From Viscum album (taxonomy: Eukaryota > Streptophyta > Magnoliopsida > Santalales > Viscaceae), in contig OY728163.1 of NCBI GenBank assembly GCA_963277665.1, forward strand, positions 1,907,684,644-1,907,748,643: a DNA stretch of 64,000 nucleotides, read 5' to 3'. The notes under the pieces are model-generated. The model saw only the letters and a list, made by a program, of their open reading frames with translations, made no database searches and was not told where the DNA came from. Position numbers and translations under genes: made by a program. Shown here piece after piece: positions 36,900 to 50,499 of the stretch (positions are counted from its first letter, which is position 1; each line of letters opens with the position of its first letter).

Positions 36900-37510
36900 A
36901 AAAAACCTCTTCCTAAAATTCAATGTCTCAAAAGGTAAACATTTTTTCGATACATGGATTTAGTTTACTAAAGAAGAAATCCACCTTGATTTCAGTTCTC
37001 ATGACAAAGTTAGAAGTGTATCATGAAATCTTTGTGATGTTTTCTCCATATGCCCTAATAGAATCATCACCCTTCTTCTAATATACATTGAACTGTATTT
37101 CCATCTTGAGATGAAGGGTTCCGTGAATATATTGTTTGGAAAAAAATTTCATGAATTTCTACTAATCCATGGAATCAATTTCCACATGGGAAAACATATT
37201 CCTGATCAGTTTCTACCTCCGATCATCTTCCCTAACAATACGATAGGCTGATAGTATGAATTTTTATTTTCTTTCTAGCACTGATTGACAAAGAATATTA
37301 TTTCGAATGAGTGAATCAACTATTCTACAAGGAGGGAATCAGGAGGTCCACTAAACATGGGAGGCCTTTTCCACATGAATTGTTTAATGGAATCATTCTC
37401 TTTATATGGAGCAGTAAGGATTTCAACATGATTCATGTTATTATTCATAACATGAGCCAATTGGTCACGTACTATCAGATAGTTTCGAGCATCCTTTCTA
37501 ATCATATTAG
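36900..37510 (-). pseudogene. E2 gag remnant
   Basis: At 37,320-37,505 the minus strand carries FMWKRPPMFSGPPDSLLVE, the common capsid N-terminal landmark (KRPP.FSG..DPL) of chromovirus Gag, preceded by an LAHVMNNN segment that also occurs in the E1 gag. Further pieces such as KFMKFFSKQYI and IRAYGENIT at 37,030-37,150 fit the middle of Gag. Several stops interrupt it. Confidence 0.78.
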
Positions 37511-38104
37511 GTATGTCATTATAGAAATCATCACATTTCCTATCACATTAATTTCTGGCCAATGTTCATATATTTCATTCCACTAACTAAGAAAATTAAA
37601 GTGAAAATAGGTGGAGTTAATACTTAGCTAATAAGAATAAAAAAGAAAATTGTAAACATAAATGGATAAACTCTTAGAGGAAACATATATCCGAACATCT
37701 GATTCCCTAGGTTTCAATCTAGGTTATCCATGATCTATTTCCACACATTTCTTCTTGTGGGATTCTTTTTTTTGTTTCTTTAATAATTTTTCATAATCGG
37801 CATATGAATTTTCTGAACCATATCCCCCATGAGTGTCACACCAGGAGTGAATCAAGGCTCATTATCATGCACCAGTTACCATTCGAGTCTAGATCAGTAA
37901 GGTGTTTTCAGTTTTTACCACTAGATACATATGTTTTATAAAGACACCGACTTATTCGTATCCATATAGGGATGCATTTTCTTGATACACCTCTTACTCT
38001 ATAATTAACAACATTTTGGTTTAATTTCTTATAGATAGTCTCATCCCTAAGGTTATAAATAAAGTGTTTTATTACTTATCTATAAAAATATATAGGCCAT
38101 CCTA
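37511..38104 (-). other. E2 5' untranslated region
   Basis: Non-coding leader between the right LTR and gag. It shares the landmarks 'tcccccatgagtgtc', 'accattcgagtctag' and 'aaggtgttttcag' with the E1 leader. No convincing primer-binding site survives beside the estimated LTR start. Confidence 0.55.
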
Positions 38105-41100
38105 TGATAAAAACTATATAGACCCTATCCTTTTATATATATCATTACATGATATAAACAAAATAAAGCATAATATTACAAGCCAAGGATCGTAATGTCT
38201 AGTGTCTTGGAAGACTCAGTATCTAAAACTGAAAACATAGGACTAAATAAAAAATTTAATTATTTAATATTCATAAATAGATTAAAAAATCCAATTTTTT
38301 CATAAATCTTCATAGGATTACCCATAGATAACATGAACAATGGGATGAACTAAAATGACCAGTAGGGTAATAAACATAAGAATAAATCTTCCGCACATGG
38401 GTTATAAGGGAAGAAATAATGATATAAAAAGGAATGTAACATATGGAATAATAACATATTAACATGGGATCATGTAATCATCAAGTAACAGTATATTGGT
38501 TGCAACATAAAATATGAATTTTTCATGATTCAAGTCTCATTTAACATAGAGGATCACAATTCAAGGTTAACCACCAAGACGGTTGCACATGGTAGCATGA
38601 GTCAAGGATAACCTCCATGACCCTTGATCATAACATCTCATGAGACTCAAATTTACCCATTGAATTGGATAATAATATTGGTGAAACCATCATAACATGT
38701 CCATGAATATTCATTCCAAAGATAGAATCATATATAAAAAATCATACATAAACATAAGGGTTACCCATGTTATAAATTGGGTATCATAATCATGTCATAA
38801 ATCATAACAAATGGAAGTATCATAAAAATGTACAAGAAGGAAATGAAGTAGATCATTAATGGAGAATAATAGGTTATAATAGGAATATATCTGGTAATGT
38901 GACGTTAACATGAGTCATTGTCATGTAAAAATATTACTTAAAAAACTTTACAATTAAAACATTTTAGTGCGGTTAATGGAAAATATAAAAGGTAATTTAA
39001 AACATAAAAGGGAAAAATATTTTATAAAAAAACAAGAAGTGACCATAAATGACTTAATAATAAAAATAGATATTTTATAAAAATAATGGTGGCATAAAAA
39101 TTGATTATATAGTGTGCATGAAAATGGGTAAGAAATCAGGAAGTTCCATTAAACAAGTTTCTTTATCGTGATGTATTGAGGATAGAACCACATAGAAACA
39201 TGTATATACAAAAAATATAATGATTCTTAGGAATTGATAAATGATTTTGGAGCACATATAAATCATTTATAACATGTAAATAAATAGAAAATATAACTTC
39301 ATTTGGTTAAAAACAAAGTTAGAACAACCTATAAAAATAATGGGGTTTTGTTAGAATCCTTTACCTTAAGTACAATGGTGTCCTTCACTTGATATTAACC
39401 ACATGGACAACCAAATTACATTAATTAATCAATATTACCATAACCACACTTAAATTTCATAGATTTAGTATAACCTTATTAAGTTCATTCATAAACTTTT
39501 TTTGTTGTTTAATAGGATCAATTTCACTATTTTGGGAGCATTTGTTTCTATTGTTTTCATTATTGGTCTACTTATATACATGTAAATATAAAAATTTAAG
39601 GTGTAAATGGTTGTCCATAATTAGAGTTATATGTTATTAGTGAACATATAAAATATTACATGGTTATAAAATTCATTTGGTTATTTAGAGTGAAGAAGAA
39701 TCATTATATAAAATTGTAATGATAACCATTTTGGTTAATTGGTGTTTTGTTATCACAACGAACACATTTTTCTTTATTAATTATTATCATTTTTTTAAAA
39801 AAACTCAAGAAAAATAAATTAAATAAATATATATATATATTATTGTCTGTTTCAACCATAAAAATGGTTTCATGACTATAATTTAGGACGTTAAAAAATT
39901 GAAAACCCATCATCCATGAATGTGATGAATTAACACGTCTCGAATAGTGTTTTCAGTTTTAGTATAAGTGGGGGGGAGAGATGAGATATAGTGATGAATT
40001 ATTCAATTATCATAACAAAATTGTCTTACATGTATTGTACTAGATTTATTACACCATTTGGATGAGTGGAGGTGAGGATAGAAATTAAAACATAGTAACA
40101 TGAAAAGAAAATTAAAGAAAATAAAAGAGGAATTTACCTCTTGAATATATCTTCATTGAGAGCCTCTTTAGGAGAGATGTTTTGTAATTTTTATGAAACC
40201 AATATATCCTTGATATAAGATGAGGGATTAGATAATTATTTGAGAATAAGTTGGACCAGCAACAAGTATTTAAGGTGTGTAGATAGGAGGTAATGTGGGG
40301 TGGTATATACTGTGAAGGAGAGGTGGGGTTTCCTATTATATTAATCATTAGTTTATCATTTTTTCTCAAGAATATTAATATCATGAGTATTGTGACAAAA
40401 AATTGGAATAATACATGTGATTAAAAAATGAATTTTACATTATCAATGACTCATTTAGGATGTAGAAAACAATTTATTTAGCAATTTTCCTAAATTATTA
40501 GATTGTAGTAATCACAAAAAATTAATGTATTGAAGAAAAATCTCAATAAATCATCCCAATAAATTTTAAAAATTTAGATTTCAAAAAATGAAATCTATTA
40601 TAAAAGTATAAATCTCTAAATATGTTAAATTTAATTTTTAATTAAAATATTTATTTACATAAAAAATATAAATTTTAAAATTAAAGGTTCTTTTTCTTAT
40701 ATTTTGAAATATAAATTAAGGTCTCTCAAAATTATATTATAATTGTAAGTAATAAAAATAGTTATTTATGAATACATTTTATGTAAATATATTTTCTTTT
40801 AAATTATAAAATTACTCATAAAATTGTAATTAAATAAACGTGACGTAAACAATACCCACACCAAGATAATAATTTTAAAAATGTTTACTTACTTACACTA
40901 TTATATATTAATATCACTCTCTTACTTATAAGATTGATAAAAAAATTTATACATTTTTTAGTGAGGTTACTATTAAATTGTTCGGTTAACAATTCATAAG
41001 GGTGAAATTACTATTCTATATGTAATTTTACTATTAAATTAGTATACATTCCTAAAATTCTAGAGATAACTTTTCTTTCCCTCATTCATCATTTATAAGG

Positions 41101-41195
41101 TTTTTATTTTTTTTCAATAAGTAATATTATATGATTTTAAGATAATAAATAATACTATGAAGGTAATTTCATTGATATATCATTGGGTTGTTGCA
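38105..41195 (-). repeat. E2 right LTR (5' LTR)
   Basis: Partner of 17,810-20,892. It ends GGGTTGTTGCA at 41,195, so the transcribed strand starts TGCAACAACCC. It holds a TATA-like tract near 40,300 and a candidate donor reading GAG|GTAAATT on the minus strand at 40,137, about 166 bp apart, repeating the spacing seen in the A and E1 LTRs. The hairpin cassettes are absent here too. Confidence 0.7.
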
Positions 41196-41509
41196 TTAAT
41201 GGATATGTCGTTACATGTTATATTAAACTATAATATATTATTGTTCGGTAACACTCGGTATTCCATGTTGTGAAAGGCATCAAGGAATGTAATTCCTGCG
41301 TATACCGTAAGAAAAACATAGCATTATGTGTAAAGAAATATAAAACTTTTGTTTTGTGTAGTGCAGAACTGACTTGGAATTGCGAATAATGTAATCCAAA
41401 CATAGTGCTTTGATATAAATATGATATTTTTATTGGTCAATTAAAGGAAAAATATAAAAAAGAAAAAATTAATTCAAAAAATATAATTCCATAAATGCGG
41501 TGTTTTACA
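41196..41509 (-). mobile_element. LTR D, terminal portion, right of the E2 insertion
   Basis: This stretch aligns with 2426-2803 of LTR A: 'ataatatattattg..cggtaacactcggtatt', then 'tgcgtataccgtaag' and 'tgtagtgcagaactgacttgg' repeat units, then 'gtaatccaaacatag..ttgatat'. It ends GCGGTGTTTTACA, so the transcribed strand starts TGTAAAACACCGC. The right neighbour 'acgaaaggtgg' is purine-rich on the plus strand, the wrong sense for a polypurine tract of a minus-strand element, so this end is more likely the outer edge of a 5' LTR. Confidence 0.68.
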
Positions 41510-44100
41510 ACGAAAGGTGGAGAATCAAATAGAGAGATAAGTTATGTAATGTGGTGTTTAAAAATCTGATGATTCTAAAGGTGATCAACCAAACATTATA
41601 TATCACAATATATGGGGTTTTTGAAGATAGAAGATTATTGGATTTCAAAAGAAGATATTTGTTAATGAAGATTTAATTATACCATTGTTTCTCACACTAT
41701 GAATGTCTTATGTGGGATTATATAGTGTGCAGAGTAAATACTTGATCAATATCATCATTGTATGAAGAGAATATTGGTTGAATATGGAGGAAGCATTAAA
41801 GTGGTATCAAAATGTAAAGATTTGTCAAAAAAACCCAATGGATGGAGATTGTGGGGGGAAATCCCTCATGGTGTCATCTCAATTTTATTGGGGATATTAT
41901 GCTTGATGAAGAATAATGATGATGAATTTTAGTATGGTTTTCTTGTCTAAGTATACGTTTATGGTGTTGTAGTTCTCTAGTATTTTCCAAATTATTAGTC
42001 CCCAAAATCAAGAGTTTATTTAATGTCAGTAGATGATTTTTTGCAAAGTAGTTAACAATCCATGGGGATTAGTTCACAGACAACAATGAATGGATTTATT
42101 AGACGAAATAGTAGTGAAATTGTGCTATGAAGACAAAAAATAAGGTTTGAAGAATAAAAAAATGAAATTGTTTTTCATAACATCACTATCAATACTTCAT
42201 ACAATGCTATGAGATCCGAAAAAACGTTTACAATGATTTCCACATTTTACTGAGAAAAGAATTATTTTGAATTTCCATGGGGTCAATTCATGAATGGGGT
42301 GAAATTTACTGATATATGTAAGTGATTTTGGATGCTTTATTTTTTTCATTTTTGTACGACATTGGCTGCCACAAAATTCTAATGCTCTATGCAGACCGCA
42401 TATCATAGTTCGCGGTGAAGCCTCTACTACATAATTGTTTTGGTTAATTCTAATTAGCTGTTTTTTGGATGTATTTGACTATATAAATACTCATAATCTG
42501 ATCATTATGTATAGTGAATTTCATTATAAAAGATCATTTCTTCTGAAATAATTCAGTTAAGTATAAAGTAGTTCGCGAGGGAGTATTTTTATAAAGGATA
42601 AGATATTCTTGGGGGAGGATTATGTAAAAGAGAAGTGGTTCATGAGGGAGGATTCAATGAAAGAGAAGAGTTCCCTAAAGATAGTTCATGGAAGGGGTTT
42701 TTTGGATCTCTTTAGCTCATAAATAAAAATTAGTTTATAGTAAATCAACCATTCATGAATTGAAGGTAGTATGAAAAGAAATATTTTTTTTTCAATGTTT
42801 AGTAAGGCCATCTATAGTCTATAATGGAGAACCTATAAATGAAATAGGTATATTTGTGAAGGAAATGATTTCTTAAAAGAATATGTGACACGTGGTGCAA
42901 GGTTTTTTGCAGAGGATTCAATGATGTTCATTGAAGATATATGGATGTTTTCGAAGAGACAAAAAATAGCTCTGAAATGAAATTTTTTCTATCTAAAAGT
43001 TCCCAGAAATGTCTATTTCATATTTAAGTTGAAAATAGGAAATCAGATAACACATACATATGATAATATTATAAGGATCATATGCAAGAGATACATGACA
43101 TGAAAAATTAGAGAAAAATATCATAGTTATATATGAATTCTGAAGAAGAAGAAGAAGAAGAAGATATTGGATCTGTATCATCAAAATATATTCGTAGATG
43201 GAGTTCTTTCACTACTATAATAAATGAGGAGAAAGGATTACTTGGAATATTTTGGATATTCATGAAAAGAATGAATATGTAATTTCTGACTCTAATACAA
43301 ATAGACGTAAATTACAGTTGACTATAAAGTAGATGTTCTAAATATAGTGATTTTCACAGAATTGAAAGAGTATCCCATCAAGTAATTAAATAGAGATTTT
43401 AAAAACAATTGATGACACATTCATTAGTGATAATGAGGGGAGGTAAAATTCCATAAACTTTGTGTGGATTCATTATGAATAAGTAAGTAGACCCTAAAAT
43501 TTTTAAAGGTACTGATCCTAGGAATAAAATTGATCTAGCCCGAACCATGTTTTGGCAGTGAGCCTTAGTAGATTTGGTACATCAGCGCACTTTCATTGTT
43601 TGCTCTTTGGTGGTAGCGTAGTGATGGTGTACAAAGAAAAAATATGGGTGTGCTTGTGTTTTCATTCTTACTATACATTAAATACATGATCATCAAATAA
43701 TATTGGAAGGGATAAGATAAATATAAAAACTAAAGAGAAAAAAAAGTGACCCTTATAATAAAGAGGTAAAATCCAGTGGGTCAAGATGAGTGTGAAACTA
43801 ATATCTTTATATTTATTTACCCCCTCCTAGGATATCTAGAGCACTTTTGGACCTATACCATAAGATAAGGAATAAAAAACAATCCATGAAATAATAGAAA
43901 ATTATGATCGTCATCCAGCCGTCCCTCTAGAGCATCACCAAAACCAACAAAGTCACACATAAACTCCCCCTCTATGACTGCCACTAAAGCTCCTCATTTA
44001 TTATCAAAGATGACTGCATAGTCATCTTAATAATAAATCATTGGAAAAAATTCTCTTCAACTTTATGAAACATCAATATAATATCATCTATACCTTTAAA
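41510..44100. other. Unassigned AT-rich stretch with a GAA microsatellite
   Basis: No reading frame or repeat partner could be recognised. The E4 integrase would be expected here by position if E4 were complete, but I cannot read it. A (GAA)n run lies at 43,142-43,164. Confidence 0.3.
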
Positions 44101-44229
44101 AACATTTATAGGCACCTAAATCACATATCTTCATTTCATCTATGTCAATGTTTTGTAAAACAAATTTTCCTATCATAGGGTGAAATAAATCAAAATTCCA
44201 TAATTTTGATGAAACTATATTCACATGTT

Positions 44230-44424
44230 CTATAATATATTCATATCCAACTGAGATAAAAAATATTTCAGGGTCTTGTGGGCTATAAAAACATCAAAAT
44301 TCTTGCTTATGAGGTAATTACACGACAACCCCAGCACAAACATAACAACCTCCAAAATTAGACAATGGATCACATAGTTACACCCACTGGTAGATATATA
44401 CCTAGATAAAAAAGTTACCACCAC
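44230..44424 (-). pseudogene. E4, Ty3/gypsy RNase H fragment
   Basis: The 64-codon open segment contains VVTFLSRYI, then LILEVVMFVLGLSCNYLIS and FDVFIAHKTLKYFLSQLDMN. These line up with the standard gypsy RNase H landmarks (SRKL, DLELEAVVFAL, DHKSLKY, TQKDLN). The aspartate of DHK is alanine here. It belongs to a separate, older gypsy copy than E1 and E2. Confidence 0.72.
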
Positions 44425-44849
44425 TATTTTATAAATAAAAGATCATATCAATCCCATATGGGATATATCAATTAAAAAAGTAAACAAAACATCTTCCAAA
44501 GTAAATCAAATCACTATAGCACTGACCAAGTTAACCTTCGTGTATCTGAACGCTCCCTGAAACTGATTAGTTCACCAAATAGACCCATAATTTCTGGTCA
44601 AAGAGGTTATTAGAGATTAAATTATACTGTAATTAGGTTGATACATCCTATAATAGCCTAAAAAATATTAAAAATATGATGATATTCCACATTCATGAGC
44701 ACTACCCAGGATAAAACTATTGTGACCCACAACATCTTAACTTTCACATGCTCTTGAGATGCTAAAATCCTTGATAAACTATAATCTCATGAACAGTAGA
44801 TTAATTGTAATGAATACAATATATTTTATGGGGTTAAAGGATTGGAAAA

Positions 44850-46440
44850 ATAACTCTAATATTCACCGCACTATTCTCATCTATCATTGAGTATATAAAC
44901 ATTTCATTGAAGAACATGTTGAAAAACCAACCCAAAATTCATGGAACATAGAGTTCATGTGATCAATGAAAACAAATGGTGTCTTAATAAAAGAAAATGA
45001 AATAAACAATAACATGAAGTGAATAGACATACATATGAATTAAAAATTTTATATATAATCATTTCCACCCTTTTTTGTGATATCTAGAGCAAAAAAAATT
45101 ATTGAAAAAATAACTAGATTCTCTAAACTAGTCAATTAAATACTTGATCCACTGAAGAGGGTAACATTTCATGATTTATATCTAATTAAAACTATTGGAG
45201 TCTATAAAAAACATTTGTACATATTCTTCCTTCTTATATATTAATAGTATAGTATCCCAAAAAGAAACATTTGTTGTATGAATACCTCTACAACGGATCT
45301 TCCACCTGTAACCTCATCTCATGTAATTTCATATGTTCAATTTAATAGGGATGCAGAAAAATATGATACAAAACTATTTACAACTCAATAGAAAAATCAA
45401 AATCACTCTGTGAGGGTTGAGTCATAACAATCTTTGAGAAAGTGAATATGAACTCTTCTATATCCCTAGAAACAACCTATGCATCTTCTTCCACTAACAA
45501 CTCCCGTAATTGAGAAAAAATAAATATATCATTCTTACCAACCATATGATATTATTTAACCCCAAAAATCAAAACTATATTTCTTAAAAAAATGGATAAT
45601 TAATCCCTCCACTAGAAATATTATATGACTATATGTATATAATAAAACCTTTCCATAATAAAGATAAAACAATATGAATATATATACAACAAGAAGTAAA
45701 CAAAGAATAATGACCACCAACTGTTGTAGATAACATAAATGGAACTAGTATTATACTTATGGCCAATCCAATTTAATAGAAAAATTTTATATAAATTATA
45801 GAGTGTGAGGATGGTTAACCAAAAAAGAACCCACAATATTAAATGATAAATTGATTTTGCCACAAAAAACTACTCAATCTGGTGAAACAACCAGCTATTA
45901 CATGTGAATATGAGAACACCTAGATCTTATAGGTATCTAAAAAAATGGAAACCTATATTATGGAATTATTACCTCTATATTTGTGAAATAATTTTTCTTT
46001 CATCTTCCAACACCATATTCCCCTAGCTTCTGAACAAGTGTCGGTAATCCATACCACTAAAACTACCTCTGAGGCAACAATTGATACATTAAAAAAGAGG
46101 CTAGAACACCTACCTTACATTAGACAACATTAGTTTTTAAACACTACTCATGGTGGATTTCATGTCACCAATATACTTATCATGAAAATGGATGGAATAT
46201 GTCTTGTGTTCGGGTGACACATTCCCCGAAATAATTAATGGAAATCTTCTATGGTCTGTTCATCGCTTATCAAATAAAAAATTTCTAGAACATCAATAGC
46301 TCATATCATAATATCACCCTCCTTGAGTCAATCTGATTTTTACTGTATTGTGGATGAAGTCCCTTAAAAATCCACTTGATACCCTCTTTTTTATTCTACA
46401 CATTCTATTATATAGGTACCATAATTAGAGTGACCTTAAA
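44850..46440 (-). pseudogene. E4, Ty3/gypsy reverse transcriptase region, very decayed
   Basis: Near 44,880-44,920 the minus strand reads FFNEMFIYSMIDEN, which fits the RT active-site block FIDDMFIYS with both aspartates changed. It is followed by HKIYCIHYN and TVHEIIVYQGF, resembling the segment after the active site. Most of the rest is unreadable. Position between the pre-RT segment and RNase H supports the call. Confidence 0.5.
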
Positions 46441-46872
46441 CTAGATCCCTTGGTGCAACGCCTCCTCCAAAAGCCACATTATGGACTCTTCATATTCGGA
46501 ATTATATCTGGAAAAGTTAAAAAGGTCCTTGGTCGTAATCTCCATCCCACTAATTATCCCCAAATTAAGGGAGAGAAACTCATGCCATAATGATACATGT
46601 GGAATCAATGAAAGGATATACGAATGGAACTCCCTCTGAAGGACATTCCACAATAGATGTACCTCATTTTCATCAAAAGGGAATAATTTCAGAAACTGAT
46701 GCATAGATCCCTTCAACAAAATAAAAACCAATATAACCAATAATTCATCATATTTTTGAATCATACTATAATTTATCTCAATCACCTCTAATAAGTGGTC
46801 ACTCTTCACATTCTTGACATGACCCTCATATATTCTCAAACAATAATATTGGAAGTCACACAAATCCATCAA
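46441..46872 (-). pseudogene. E4, segment preceding reverse transcriptase (143 codons open)
   Basis: This is the longest open frame in the window. It contains FLKLFPFDENEVHLLWNVLQ, then REFHSYILSLIPHVSL, then FSRYNSEYEESIMWLLEEAL and HQGI. Gypsy polyproteins just before RT typically have a FPDLFP..LPP region, an IQHQIDLIPGASLP region and a YRMSP.EYEE....VEELLEKG region, and the order agrees. The match is by eye and loose, and an extra stretch (LGIISGMEITTKD) lies between the last two parts. Confidence 0.5.
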
Positions 46873-46879
46873 GAAACTT

Positions 46880-47697
46880 CAAATCTCCTTTTTCAAATTT
46901 AATCTCAAATGATCACCTAGATTATCCTACCAATCATCAACTTCCTATTCTTCTCATGGCTGATGACTAAGATTCATTCTTGAAAAACATAGAGAACATC
47001 CTAATCTTGGAAGCAATTAATATGAAGAAAAATTTATTCAGTTATGTTTACACAATTACCCAATTCAAACATGATTCCAATCATTAATAAAACATGTACC
47101 AATCATAGAAATTTACGCTATAAATAGTTCCTCCTCACTTGGTTATTCAATAAGAGAAGATTCTATTTAATGGATCATGGAAGGCCCTAAAATAACATTT
47201 CATAGTTGGTCAACATAGAATGTGTCATTTACTATATCAACTAACACAATATCCCTACAAACCCATGAAATCCCCATTATTCATAATTCAAAATTCCATC
47301 TAATCTATTAAAAAAACTAATACAACTCTATCAAAACCTTATCCCTCTTAGGAATCAATATTTAAGGAAGAGAGATAATGATCTCCAAGTCCTGCATAAA
47401 GTTTTCCACGAGTCGGGGACTAGATTCAAGAGTATAAAAATCCATCTTTTTTGTGGAGTCAACCTATATAATTAAAATAAGATAATGATATTTGGTAAAA
47501 AGCCACCATGAAACCAAATTATACCATATGAATGAAAACCCAAAACCATATAGTAATGCATGGAAAAAATAATAAAAGAATACATTAAAGGCCTCTAATT
47601 ATACAAAATTTATAGTCATCAGTAATTACTCAACAACATCCCAAAATCCAAGGTATTATTTTCCATACCAATTCAAAAACACTAATAGAAAACTGGA

Positions 47698-47746
<49 letters not shown>

Positions 47747-47975
47747 GTGAGATTACATGTATACATAGTTGAATCACCCCCAATATTTCAATTGCACGTG
47801 TGAAATGATCATGCTAATGAACTGGGGAAAAAAGAAAAACCAACAAGAAGATAAAAATGAAAACTAACTAATATCATCCACACAATTATCACTCACCAAA
47901 TCAGACATCATGTTTATTAATATGGAACTAAGTTCATAACTAATAAAGGTTCACCAAAACCTCTTTTTACTTTTC
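46880..47975. other. Probable upstream E4 sequence, unreadable, with an AT/GT microsatellite
   Basis: Gag or protease of E4 would fall here, but I see no motif. An (AT)n run followed by (TG)n occupies 47,702-47,747. The right boundary is the start of the E5 LTR, so E5 may have inserted into E4. Confidence 0.35.
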
Positions 47976-49240
47976 TATAATACCTTGAGAGGGGAAGGGT
48001 GAATCAGGGTGCCATCTTTTTCTTCTAATGTGAAAAATCATGTTCATATGTCAGTACAAACTTCTTGAACTTATCTTATGGAATCATTTTTTAATTAAAA
48101 AATAACATACAGAGAGATAATAGATTAATTTTACTTGGTTCACCAAAATGGTATGTTCTGAGAAGTACATGGATATAACTTTCCAATCATGCTTAAATTA
48201 TGTAATTTTCACTAGTTTTCAAATATATATATTAATACCTAGTCACGATGTTCCAAGAACACTACCTTTACCTGATTTTAGGGATATCTCACTACCTCCC
48301 CAGAACACTTCTCTTGACTCCCCCTTGATCACTAATTTGAATGAAGTTTAACTCATTTCAACTACATTAAAGGCACTTCATTATATTGGAATTAAATAAT
48401 TTTCACATATTGACACAATACACAATTTTCATTATTGTCCGGAATTGATGGAATTGAAAACACTAAGGAAGAAAATTGGATATTCCATAGAATCTAGTTT
48501 CTAATCTAAATAAATTTCTTGAAACATCATTACATTCGTGTAAATTGTGGAATTTTCACACAAGTTAACTTTTACACAAAATTTATCATTTATACAACCA
48601 GAACATGGGTTACATCTGGTCTTGAAACACACATGGAACACTCTATTCGCATATTTACAGTGAATATCTTTTCTTCAAGAAACTATTTCTTGAAGAAGAG
48701 AAACAAAATCACTATAGGGAAAAAATACATAAAATAAATGGGATAACCAAATATAAATAAACATGGTGAAATTGTATAAAAAGTTATTATACAACTTAAA
48801 ATATGGGGGCATGTTTTATATGGAGCTGAAAATCTCATTTTAATTATCTTTTATAACATATATTCCTCGTGTGTATTCTTATTTGTGTGAAAACCTTCAT
48901 TTCGTGCATGAAAACTTTCATGAAAAAATGTATCTTACTTGCCACTATTTTATTTGTAATATTTTTATTTTATGATCCATAAACATCACTTGAAAACAAA
49001 ATTTCAATTGACCTTCAAACATGCACACAACATTATTTTCCAATTATAGATCTCTCCATCAACCAAATTTTGGACCTAAATGTTAGGAAAACATAGGAAA
49101 AAATTACAATTTTAACACGAATCAATCTAAACCATAAAAATATCATCATAATAACACTAAAACAATCCAGTGCGGTTTGAAAAAAATTGAAACTATATTC
49201 TATTTTCATCTTCTTGTTTTCATAGGCCTTGGTTCTAAAA
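47976..49240 (-). repeat. E5 left LTR (3' LTR)
   Basis: It aligns with the right LTR by landmarks: 'gaggggaagggtgaatcaggg', 'cttatggaat', 'acatggatataa', 'ttttagggata', 'cc..aagaacacttct', 'aactcatttcaa', 'gcatgaaaactttcat' and 'ctattttcatcttc'. The right end beyond 49,215 becomes uncertain. Plus-strand open frames here (48,148 and 48,519) are not supported as genes. Confidence 0.68.
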
Positions 49241-49838
49241 ATCACCCGCTATGGTTCTTTAGTAAATTAGTAAGGTAAATTAAATAAAGCAACAACCTTA
49301 ATTAAAAAACTAAAACATATGATACAACTCATCCAATACTCTATATGTACATGAGAAAATTGCAGTGTATAAAACAAGAGGGTACACATGAATATGGTTC
49401 TCATCTCCTGGAAAACATAATGATATGTAATCTATGATATGATAAAACTGAACTATTTTCTCATAACACCTAATTCTCATTATTTCATAGAAGCATTCCA
49501 TATTGTCTCCTCAAAACACCTAATTATCATATTTCTCATCATGTCCTAGAATAATTTCATGGTTTGAAAAAAACTCTCATTAAATTAAAACATTGAATTT
49601 ATCCATTTCATTAATTTGGAAATAAACCAAGATAACCATTATTTTAACTTCTAGATCTCAAATAAAACTCCCCCTAGATTATATAGCCTCCATAAATGTT
49701 CATCAATTACAAAAAAATTAAAAACTTTTAACACAAATGGAGAGAGGGGACAATCCAAAATATCCTCACATATTAATAGGTTGATGAATAACGAGGTTCA
49801 ACTAATGTTGTCAAACACATATTGTTTTAATAAATTAG

Positions 49839-50126
49839 TCATAATGTTAGGAACATGTTCATCAATTCCAAAATGATATATTTTAATAATATATTGTCAT
49901 ACTTTTGCTGTGATGAAGTGATATCTGATCTAAATATTATTTTAGGAGATTTATATAATAGGTTCTTCCTATTAATGATCTCACCCATGTTGTCATAGAG
50001 AGTCACCATTGGTTCTTTTTCAATATAATCAATATCTTCTAGTTGTTTCCCCTTTGAAAATAGATTATTGAAATTCTTTATAGTAGAGATATACTCTTGT
50101 TCATCCAAACTATGACATGTATTCAT
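49839..50126 (-). pseudogene. E5 copia RNase H
   Basis: The 95-codon segment holds EYISTIKNFNNLFSKGKQLE, then EPMVTLYDNMGEIINRKN, then a degraded SPKIIFRSDI block. Copia RNase H has EAEYI....Q..W.K..L, YCDN..AI..SKNP and H.RTKHID in the same order. The AEY glutamate context survives as EQEYI. Confidence 0.78.
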
Positions 50127-50499
50127 TTATTTTTTTCTCAACCACCCGATCATTGTTTTCTTATAATGATTTTTCTACCAGTTGTGTACTTTTAATCCAC
50201 CACATATCTAGACCAATAATTATAATAAAATGTTTATAATTCATTATCTCTTTCTTTTGAAAATTGTAAATAAAAATTTTGTATACCATGAATATACCTC
50301 TTGGTTCATTAAACTGTTACCAAATGATATTCCAATGGATTGCCTTGTAAATGGTCCAAAAATCATGTTTTAATGATGATATTTTAATGTGTTGAAGTCA
50401 ATTATAGTAGTATCCCAATGATTCTTCAATACATGGAAGTATCTATAGATGTTTTATCTTCATGCATTCTAAGTCTTTTACCAAATTTAATCAGATTCT

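Larger units (their letters stand above)
17810..41195 (-). mobile_element. E2, Ty3/gypsy chromovirus interrupted by E1
   Basis: Two long direct repeats, about 17,810-20,892 and 38,105-41,195 (3083 and 3091 bp), bracket a minus-strand gag-pol remnant at 33,409-37,510. The right repeat ends CA at 41,195 in the context TTGGGTTGTTGCA; the left partner reads TTATA there. Both start points are estimates good to perhaps 40 bp; TG is seen at 38,105 and has become TT at 17,810. Without E1 the element is about 10.9 kb. It sits in the U3 part of LTR D: the sequences on either side join to give a normal LTR of the A type. A target duplication could not be shown. Confidence 0.72.

Noticed and set aside
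47702..47747. (AT)n(TG)n microsatellite as a functional element
   Set aside because: Simple repeat; noted as a landmark only.
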